Shown here: positions 1 to 5,579 of the stretch, piece by piece | How positions within the stretch are numbered: the first letter of the stretch is position 1 | Layout of the letters: each line of letters opens with the position of its first letter | Source of the DNA: Bacteroidota bacterium | GTDB taxonomy: Bacteria; Bacteroidota; Bacteroidia; Bacteroidales; Paludibacteraceae | Direction of reading: 5' to 3' | Assembly (NCBI GenBank): GCA_022709605.1 | Contig: JAKLIM010000107.1 | Coordinates: 1-10,041 of the forward strand | Length of the DNA: 10,041 nt | Position numbers and translations under genes: made by a program | Notes under the pieces: generated by a model | Databases searched by the model: none | What the model saw: only the letters and a program-made list of their open reading frames with translations | What the model was told of the DNA's origin: nothing

Positions 1-216
1 CATATCGGTTGTTGAATAGCATCTCCAGTCATTCATTGTAAAGAAATTCTTCACAGTAACATCCTCATCATGTGAAGTATAAAGATACACAGTACCGTCG
101 TGCACCATCGGCGCCGGATCGGCAGTATAATTGGTTTGAATAACCGGATTTTGCGCTTTACTTATTAAAGGCAATAATACCATTGTAGCGACTATAAAAG
201 CAAATTTAGTCTTCAT
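1..216 (-). CDS. GH43 family glycosidase, N-terminal fragment (cut by left window edge)
   Basis: The first 72 codons of a secreted glycoside hydrolase family 43 enzyme, read from an ATG at 214-216 and still open at the window edge. Residues 1-21 form a Sec signal peptide (charged MKTK, hydrophobic core, likely cut after SKA before QNP). The mature start carries the GH43 first-blade motif TADPAPMV, whose Asp33 is the expected general base of the five-bladed propeller. It is followed by SHDED and the beginning of YSTTDM. It is clearly paralogous to the two complete GH43-CBM6 proteins upstream in the same direction, and closer to the one at 3832-5217, which shares the HDED element. By analogy the full protein should be about 460 residues with a C-terminal CBM6, but that part is not visible. 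The likely role is removal of arabinofuranose or xylose from xylan; the substrate is inferred. No Shine-Dalgarno sequence precedes the start; the leader has a short CA-dinucleotide run. Confidence 0.88.
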   Translation of the reverse strand, partial: MKTKFAFIVATMVLLPLISKAQNPVIQTNYTADPAPMVHDGTVYLYTSHDEDVTVKNFFTMNDWRCYSTTDM

Positions 217-348
217 ATTGTGTGTGTGTTATTTTGGATAAGTTTAAAGCAGTTACACGCAAATAGTTACGAGTTACAAGTTTATTAATATGTATATTGA
301 TTTGGAAAAACAAATCATTAAATGTTTAGAATAATATATTAAAAAAAA
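217..348. other. AT-rich spacer between GH27 and the third GH43
   Basis: This 132-bp non-coding spacer is the longest gap in the low-coordinate half of the cluster. It holds a T8 run on the transcript strand immediately after the GH27 stop, a weak AT-rich inverted repeat (298-304 against 311-317) and a (TG)5 run at 219-228, just ahead of the downstream GH43 start. None of these is a convincing terminator or promoter. The gap is long enough for a separate promoter for the downstream gene, but I cannot point to one. Confidence 0.5.
298..317 (-). repeat. Weak inverted repeat downstream of GH27
   Basis: Perfect 7-bp arms (TGATTTG and CAAATCA) flank a 6-nt loop about 32-51 bp beyond the GH27 stop. 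The stem has only two G-C pairs, and no T-run follows it on the transcript strand. It is therefore at most a weak pausing or processing site and may be chance in AT-rich DNA. Confidence 0.25.
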
Positions 349-2388
349 TCATTTTACCGGGGTAAATTTATAGAGCACCACGCCGTGAGCCGGTACGTTG
401 AGCTTTAGTTCACCTGATTTTGTTGCCAGATTGCTAAGATCTTTTTGACGCCAAAGATCACGCACTACAAACTGTCCATTAAGACCTAATTTTTCAAAAT
501 CTTTGTATGAAATATCTGCTCTATCGATACCAAAGTTACAGAACCCGACCGCACGGCTGCCATCTTCAAGTTCTTTTACATAAATACGAAGTTCACCTAT
601 TGTTTGTAGGCAGGTAGCTTGCTTGCCCAACGGATCCTGATTGATTTCAATTACTTCGTCGTTTGTCAACAAATTCAGGGTAAAATCATCGAGTTTCTCC
701 ATATCACAACCAATCAGGAGCGGTGCTGAGAAAAGACTCCAAAGACTGATATGAAGATATTGTTCATCTGGTTTCAGCTTGCTTGGATGCGGATTTCCCC
801 AACCAACATGACCAACCACCAACATATCAGGGTCGTTCCAGTTACCGGGCTTAGCATAAGGAGCCGATTTATCCTGATCGAGTGCTATATTTTTTACACT
901 TACCCAAGTATCTGTAATATCATTGGTAGTACGCCAGCAATTTCCATTAACAGAGTCACCCCATTTCCATACATCCGACATACCGTACTGACATACGCTA
1001 TATACAATGTCGCGAGGCTGTTGACGAAGATATTCGCCCATAACCTTAAATGGCTTAATGGCCGTATTCAATTCGTTACCACCATTATACGACAAAGACG
1101 AAACTTTACCCGGATCATTGTTCGGCAAACCATTAATCACATTACCATAACTGCACCAGTCGTATTTAAGGTAATCGAAGCCCCATTTGGCATAACTTTC
1201 AGCATCTTGCTTTTCGTAACCATAACTGCCGGCACATCCGCCGCATGTCCATGGGCCCGGACTTGAATAAAGTCCTATTTTTAATCCCAAACCGTGCACA
1301 TAGTCTGCAAGTCCTTTCATATCTACAAATCGTGAATTGGTAACAATGTTACCTGCCGCATCACGAAACTCACCACGTAATGACTCATCTTTTGAATCGC
1401 GGTTATTTTCCCAGAAATCATCGATATTCACATAGGTCCAACCGTGGTTGATAAGTCCGCTTTTTACCATCGCATCGGCAGCACGCTTCACCTTATCGGC
1501 CGATACCTCATGTGCGAAACAATTCCAGCTATTCCAACCCATTGGTGGAGTAAGTGAGATGCGGTCGCCACAAACAATACGCAGTTTTTTATCCGCTTTG
1601 CCCTTAGCATTTTTAGCTGTCAAAGTCACTTCAAAAGTTCCTGCCTTTGACAATGAACCTGTGATGAGGCCTGTTTTTTTATTGATTTTTAATCCCTTAG
1701 GTAAACCTTTTGCCGAGAAAATCATCGGACGATCACCGGTGGCTGCCACAAGAAATTGAAATGGTGATCCCGGACGCACACCAAATACCTTCGCACTATT
1801 AATTTTGGGAGAAGCAGAAGGCTTAGGTGTAAGTATGTACTGCTCGTTCGATATCGGATTGAATGTTTTGAAGGTAGCTACTCCAGTAGTTTCAAACTTA
1901 GCATCCACCCAATCAACGTGGTCGTAATAATTCCCATTTCCACCATCAGTTACTACCAATTCAAGTTTCCTAACACCATTAAGCTTTACAGAACAAGTTC
2001 TGGCAGTGTCACCTAAACGCATTACACCGCTTGACCATAACTTTTGGTTATCACCATAAACAACAAACTCAGCAGTCGGTCTCTGACCTTTTACCTCGTC
2101 GTCGATACCAGCCTGAGCTGTAAACAAAGTTGCTTTTCCCTCAAGTAAGATAGTTAACGAACTTTCGGAATGACTTCCAAAACCCCGTTCGTAGGTTTTC
2201 CCTGCAATAGTCAGTGGTTTTCCATCAACTGTTTTATTACTTCTTGGAATTCCGTATCCCTGAGTAGCTGCACTGAGGTCTAATTGATCAAGCCAAACGG
2301 TTTGCGCCGTTAAAGTTTGGATACCAAATGCACTGAACAAGATTATAAGTCCGGCAATGACTGATTTAATTCTTTTTGTAATTCTCAT
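349..2388 (-). CDS. Secreted GH27 alpha-galactosidase with NPCBM and Ig-like domains
   Basis: A 679-residue retaining glycosidase predicted to release terminal alpha-D-galactose; some GH27 members act on beta-L-arabinopyranose. Residues 1-28 are a signal peptide ending LTA. Residues about 30-165 resemble an NPCBM domain (WLDQLDLS near the start, RGFGSHS, YYDHVDWVDA near the end). Residues about 195-273 look like a putative Ig/cadherin-like (He_PIG) domain, with FSAKGLPKGL and TGLITGS. The GH27 barrel starts at TPPMGWNSWN (280-289). Expected catalytic residues are Asp410 in YLKYDWC (nucleophile) and Asp490 in RTTNDI (acid/base); GNWNDPDML (515-523) is another family hallmark. A C-terminal beta-sandwich ends in PAHGVVLYKF. 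The catalytic set looks intact. The gene lies 39 bp after a GH43-CBM6 gene, pointing to cotranscription. In this context galactose caps on complex xylan are a plausible target, though galactomannan or other galactosides cannot be excluded. The ATG at 2388 is supported by the signal peptide. Confidence 0.94.
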   Translation of the reverse strand: MRITKRIKSVIAGLIILFSAFGIQTLTAQTVWLDQLDLSAATQGYGIPRSNKTVDGKPLTIAGKTYERGFGSHSESSLTILLEGKATLFTAQAGIDDEVKGQRPTAEFVVYGDNQKLWSSGVMRLGDTARTCSVKLNGVRKLELVVTDGGNGNYYDHVDWVDAKFETTGVATFKTFNPISNEQYILTPKPSASPKINSAKVFGVRPGSPFQFLVAATGDRPMIFSAKGLPKGLKINKKTGLITGSLSKAGTFEVTLTAKNAKGKADKKLRIVCGDRISLTPPMGWNSWNCFAHEVSADKVKRAADAMVKSGLINHGWTYVNIDDFWENNRDSKDESLRGEFRDAAGNIVTNSRFVDMKGLADYVHGLGLKIGLYSSPGPWTCGGCAGSYGYEKQDAESYAKWGFDYLKYDWCSYGNVINGLPNNDPGKVSSLSYNGGNELNTAIKPFKVMGEYLRQQPRDIVYSVCQYGMSDVWKWGDSVNGNCWRTTNDITDTWVSVKNIALDQDKSAPYAKPGNWNDPDMLVVGHVGWGNPHPSKLKPDEQYLHISLWSLFSAPLLIGCDMEKLDDFTLNLLTNDEVIEINQDPLGKQATCLQTIGELRIYVKELEDGSRAVGFCNFGIDRADISYKDFEKLGLNGQFVVRDLWRQKDLSNLATKSGELKLNVPAHGVVLYKFTPVK

Positions 2389-2427
2389 GAAATAAAATGT
2401 TTATGGTTGGATTCGCAGTTTTTGGGA

Positions 2428-3813
2428 TTATTTTTTATTAAAAATCCAATAATCAAAGTTGAATAATTCACGGCCGGCTGTAATGTTTTGACCATTAAAA
2501 TAAAAGTAAACATCGTGTTTGCCTGTTACTTCTTGTTTTAGTTCTGATGTAAATGTTTCAAATTTATCCCATCCTCCCGTGCGGGGCAATTGGATAGATG
2601 AAATAATGGCTCCGGCAACGCTATCAAGGCGAACCTCCAAAATACCTCCATCAACTCCGGCTGCTAATGATGCTGAAAACGATTTAGGCGATTGACTTCC
2701 AAAATTCACCTCACGCACTTTTGTATAGCCTTTCAGACGAGTGCCCGAAACATATACACCCGTTTTTTTATTTTGAGTAATAGAACATTTTTGCGACCAT
2801 GCCATTGTTTCAGCTTCAACTCGCTTGTAAGGATTAATTTCGCCAACGGGACTTACACCTTCCTTTGTGGCTGAAACAGAAGGAATTGTACCGTCAGGAT
2901 TATAACTGAATTGTTCGATTGCAGATGCACGACCATAGCTTCCACCTCCGGGCAACAAACCGCTATGATAGAAAAGATAGGAATTTCCTTTATAATCAAT
3001 AATTCCTCCGTGGTTGGTGAAACTGTTCAGTTTTTGGTTTTCCATAATTTTACCCTGATACTTCCATGGTCCCACAGGGCCACTACTTGTTGAGTAAGAA
3101 AGCGTCTCGCCCCCTTTGCCCATCCCGGCAAACATCATATAATACTGGCTGTTACGTTTGTAAAACCAGGGACCTTCTACAAACGAGTCTTTATTCGGAT
3201 TCTCAGTACTTCTGTTGCCTCTTACTCCTCCAAAAGATTCTACACTTAGTGGAACAGTGACAATATCGCCCGAATAAGAAATCATGTCTTTATTCAATTT
3301 CACATAATAAAGACTGCCGTTGCCCCAGTAAAGATAGGCTTGTCCGTCATCATCAATCCATACAGTAGGATCAATATTTGACCAACTACCATTAATAATC
3401 AACGGTTTACCAAGTGCATCTTTGAATGGACCGGTTGGAGAGTCGGAAACTGCCACACCGATGGCCATATCATTTTTAGTACTTTGAGCACAGATATACC
3501 AATAAAATTTACCGTTACGCTCTATACATTGCGCAGCCCAGGCACGATCACGCGCCCATTTAAAGGATTCCAACCCGATAGGACTTCCGTGATCCGTCCA
3601 GTTAACCATATCGGTTGAGGACAATACACGCCATTTGGTCATATAATAGAAATCGAAACCGGGAATATCGTCGCCGGTGTACATATAAACCGTACCATTG
3701 TACACCATTGGAGCAGGGTCGGGCGAATAATGTGTTTGCACCACAGGATTATCAGCCAGAGTTACACCTATCGAAGCAATTGTAGCCAAAATTATTGCAA
3801 AATGTTTTTTCAT
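2428..3813 (-). CDS. Secreted GH43 glycosidase with C-terminal CBM6 (middle paralogue)
   Basis: A 461-residue inverting GH43 enzyme, probably an arabinofuranosidase or xylosidase on xylan or its oligosaccharides. A signal peptide covers residues 1-20 (cut near TLA-DNP). The propeller spans about 24-325 and keeps all three catalytic carboxylates: Asp32 (SPDPAP, general base), Asp148 (NIDPT, pKa modulator) and Glu213 (VEGPW, general acid). NHGGII at 267-272 carries the family's central histidine. Residues about 329-458 form a CBM6-type module starting RVEAETMAWS and ending FNFDYWIF. It differs from its neighbours: the HDED element after the first blade is replaced by GDDIP, and the CBM6 has LKGYTKV where the paralogue has NNGDYLKV, so its specificity may have shifted. 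It starts 18 bp after the stop of the upstream paralogue, so the two are almost certainly cotranscribed. No type IX sorting domain follows the CBM6. The exact GH43 subfamily cannot be set by eye. Confidence 0.94.
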   Translation of the reverse strand: MKKHFAIILATIASIGVTLADNPVVQTHYSPDPAPMVYNGTVYMYTGDDIPGFDFYYMTKWRVLSSTDMVNWTDHGSPIGLESFKWARDRAWAAQCIERNGKFYWYICAQSTKNDMAIGVAVSDSPTGPFKDALGKPLIINGSWSNIDPTVWIDDDGQAYLYWGNGSLYYVKLNKDMISYSGDIVTVPLSVESFGGVRGNRSTENPNKDSFVEGPWFYKRNSQYYMMFAGMGKGGETLSYSTSSGPVGPWKYQGKIMENQKLNSFTNHGGIIDYKGNSYLFYHSGLLPGGGSYGRASAIEQFSYNPDGTIPSVSATKEGVSPVGEINPYKRVEAETMAWSQKCSITQNKKTGVYVSGTRLKGYTKVREVNFGSQSPKSFSASLAAGVDGGILEVRLDSVAGAIISSIQLPRTGGWDKFETFTSELKQEVTGKHDVYFYFNGQNITAGRELFNFDYWIFNKK

Positions 3814-3831
3814 GATTTAATTATAGTTTTT

Positions 3832-5217
3832 TTAATGATTGAATTTCCACCAGTCGAAATAGAACAATTCTTTTTCACCCCTGAAAATGAAGTACAGGTC
3901 ATGAACACCCTTTATTTTTTTTACAGGCGAAGTAATTGTTTTCCAATTGTCACCTTCGCCTGAAGTTTTAATATTAATAATTGCCAGTTTTGGTCCGTCA
4001 ATTTTATCAACACGAATTTCGATTTTTCCACCATGCAGCGAAGCTACATTTAGATCCACAGATGTTGCACCCGTTGAAAAATCGACACCCTGCACTTTCA
4101 GATAATCGCCATTGTTGATAGAATTTACATATAATCTATCAGCAATTTTTTTGCCTTTGTTCCACGATACATTTCGCTCCCACTCGGTTACAGTGGCAGT
4201 TTTCAACCCTTCGCTGTAAGCCATTGTTTCGGCTTCGGTGCGGATAAATGGATTTAACGTACCAATCTGAGCAGCATTTTTCGACCAGAAAGGAAGCTTC
4301 TGAATAGTGCCATCGGCATTGTACGTTAGGTTTTCGAGGCAAATCGAACGTCTTTCGTAATGTTTCGACATGGTTTGCTTCAGAATTGCATAATTGAATC
4401 CGAAGACATACGAATTTCCTTTGAAATCGATTATGCCCGGGTGGTTGCCACTGGATCGCGGGTCACCATCCATTATCATCCCTTTGTATTCCCACGGTCC
4501 GGTAGGCGACTTAGCCATTGCATAACCAATGCCTTCGGGGCAACAGGTGGAAGCATATGCCATGTAATAATGCCCGTTTCGTTTCCAAACCCACGGACCT
4601 TCCTGATAGTGAAAAGGATCTTTCTCCCCTTTTATTTTTACAAATTCCGGCACTTTTTTAGGCTCACCCGAATATGAAATCATGTCCTCGTTCAGTTTTA
4701 CGTACCACAATTCCGGATTTCCCCAATAAAGATAAGCCTGACCGTCGTCATCAATCAATATGGTAGGATCAATGTCTTGTGGACTGTTGTTAATCAGGGC
4801 TTTGCCGATAGGATCTTTAAAAGGACCATAAGGACTATCGGAAACCAATACGCCAATTCCCAGACCATTAGGCACCGGACAGTATAAATAAAACTTATTG
4901 TTTCGCCTGATGCATTGAGGTGCCCAGGCTCCATTATCGGTATTTACCCATTTAAAATCTTTGAGCGAAGCTACCACTCCACGGTCGGTCCAATTTACCA
5001 TATCGGTAGAAGTGTAAAGCAACCAATCTTCCATTTTAAACCCAAAAGCATCGTCTTCATCATGTCCGGCGTAAAGAAACACGGTATCATTGTACACCAT
5101 TGGTGCCGGGTCGGATGTATATTTGGTTTGGATAATCGGGTTTTGTGCATTGCCCGGAAAAGGCAGATTTAGCAAAATTGTGAAAATTAAACTAATGATA
5201 AATGCGATATTTTTCAT
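3832..5217 (-). CDS. Secreted GH43 glycosidase with C-terminal CBM6 (first of the tandem set)
   Basis: A 461-residue GH43 enzyme with a signal peptide at 1-24 (cut after GNA before QNP). The propeller keeps Asp36 (TSDPAP, general base), Asp150 (DIDPT, modulator) and Glu206 (QEGPW, general acid), plus NHPGII at 258-263. A STCCPEGIGYAM segment at 223-234 and an ERRSICLE segment at 288-295 resemble a subgroup of xylan-active GH43 proteins often annotated as XynD-like arabinoxylan arabinofuranohydrolases; that match is from memory, not a search. A CBM6-like module runs from about 325 (IRTEAETMAY) to 459 (YFDWWKF), with NNGDYLKV. The likely job is removing arabinofuranosyl decorations from xylan, though beta-xylosidase activity is possible. 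It leads a close pair with the 2428-3813 paralogue. It follows a 362-bp spacer with a strong foldback, so this pair may be transcribed or stabilised separately from GH3. An 18-bp AT palindrome lies just upstream of its start. Confidence 0.94.
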   Translation of the reverse strand: MKNIAFIISLIFTILLNLPFPGNAQNPIIQTKYTSDPAPMVYNDTVFLYAGHDEDDAFGFKMEDWLLYTSTDMVNWTDRGVVASLKDFKWVNTDNGAWAPQCIRRNNKFYLYCPVPNGLGIGVLVSDSPYGPFKDPIGKALINNSPQDIDPTILIDDDGQAYLYWGNPELWYVKLNEDMISYSGEPKKVPEFVKIKGEKDPFHYQEGPWVWKRNGHYYMAYASTCCPEGIGYAMAKSPTGPWEYKGMIMDGDPRSSGNHPGIIDFKGNSYVFGFNYAILKQTMSKHYERRSICLENLTYNADGTIQKLPFWSKNAAQIGTLNPFIRTEAETMAYSEGLKTATVTEWERNVSWNKGKKIADRLYVNSINNGDYLKVQGVDFSTGATSVDLNVASLHGGKIEIRVDKIDGPKLAIINIKTSGEGDNWKTITSPVKKIKGVHDLYFIFRGEKELFYFDWWKFNH

Positions 5218-5232
5218 AAGATATATAAATGT

Positions 5233-5250
5233 TTTTTATTTAAATAAAAA
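5233..5250. repeat. Perfect 18-bp AT palindrome upstream of the GH43 start
   Basis: TTTTTATTT followed directly by AAATAAAAA gives a perfect 18-bp palindrome ending 16 bp before the GH43 ATG at 5217. It could be a dimeric regulator site, or its A/T tracts could act as an untranslated-leader element. It consists only of A and T in AT-rich DNA, so chance is a real alternative. Confidence 0.3.
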
Positions 5251-5326
5251 CAAACTCCACCAAAAAGTAAGTATTTAGGAATAAATAATGATATATTTTG
5301 ATGTTTATGTTTGATGTAAAATATCA

Positions 5327-5402
5327 AGGGACAAGTGTCCCGAAACTTCAGGATCCCTGTCGCTTGAGTTGTCATCAAGCGACAGGGAAGTCGCTTGTCC
5401 CT
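5327..5402. repeat. Composite foldback element (REP-like or RNA regulatory candidate)
   Basis: A 76-bp GC-richer island in AT-rich DNA. The core is a perfect 14-bp inverted repeat (5354-5367 against 5375-5388) with a 7-nt loop. An outer perfect 9-bp pair (AGGGACAAG at 5327-5335, CTTGTCCCT at 5394-5402) encloses it. The right core arm can instead pair with the next segment (CAAGCGAC 5376-5383, GTCGCTTG 5390-5397), so two hairpins exclude each other. The left flank contains a near-perfect palindrome GGGACA-AG-TGTCCC (5328-5341) and a further quasi-palindrome at 5338-5353, which pairs better as minus-strand RNA because its one imperfect pair becomes U-G. No T-run follows on the transcript strand, so this is not a classic terminator. 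It may be a dispersed REP-like repeat, an mRNA stability or processing site, or an attenuator. Confidence 0.7.
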
Positions 5403-5579
5403 CAATTAATCAACAATCCTGCGGTATTTGGAAACATATCAATAAATATTATGTATTATTTAAGAATCATTTTTACCAACTATGAATGAATACTTTAGCG
5501 TTTTGTTTAAAAAAACTTCTAATCAATTGTAAATATTTAGTTGATAAATCGTTATATCATTAATAATAATTATTTCCGG

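Larger units (their letters stand above)
5218..5579. other. 362-bp intergenic region between GH3 and the GH43 pair
   Basis: The longest gene-free stretch in the window. Most of it is strongly AT-rich, with a GC-richer island at 5327-5402 holding a composite foldback. It also holds an 18-bp AT palindrome at 5233-5250 and a pair of TTTGATGT direct repeats (5297-5304 and 5310-5317) inside a weaker inverted repeat (ATATTTT 5293-5299, AAAATAT 5318-5324). The short open frames across it have no recognisable protein features, so I call it non-coding. A promoter for the GH43 pair could lie here, but I found no confident Bacteroidota -33/-7 pair. Confidence 0.6.

Noticed and set aside
219..228. Phase-variable (TG)5 repeat before the third GH43
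   Set aside because: Five repeat units are short for slippage-based switching, and the run is in the leader, not the coding frame.
298..317. Rho-independent terminator after the GH27 gene
   Set aside because: The stem has only two G-C pairs and no T-run follows it on the transcript strand; the T8 run after the stop codon is not preceded by a stable hairpin.
751..1266. 171-codon open frame on the plus strand
   Set aside because: It lies wholly inside the GH27 gene on the opposite strand, has no recognisable domain, and the GH27 frame has intact catalytic motifs through the same bases.
5214..5489. Short open frames on both strands across the GH3-GH43 spacer
   Set aside because: They run through the foldback and AT-rich DNA, lack family features, and are best explained as chance frames over a repeat.
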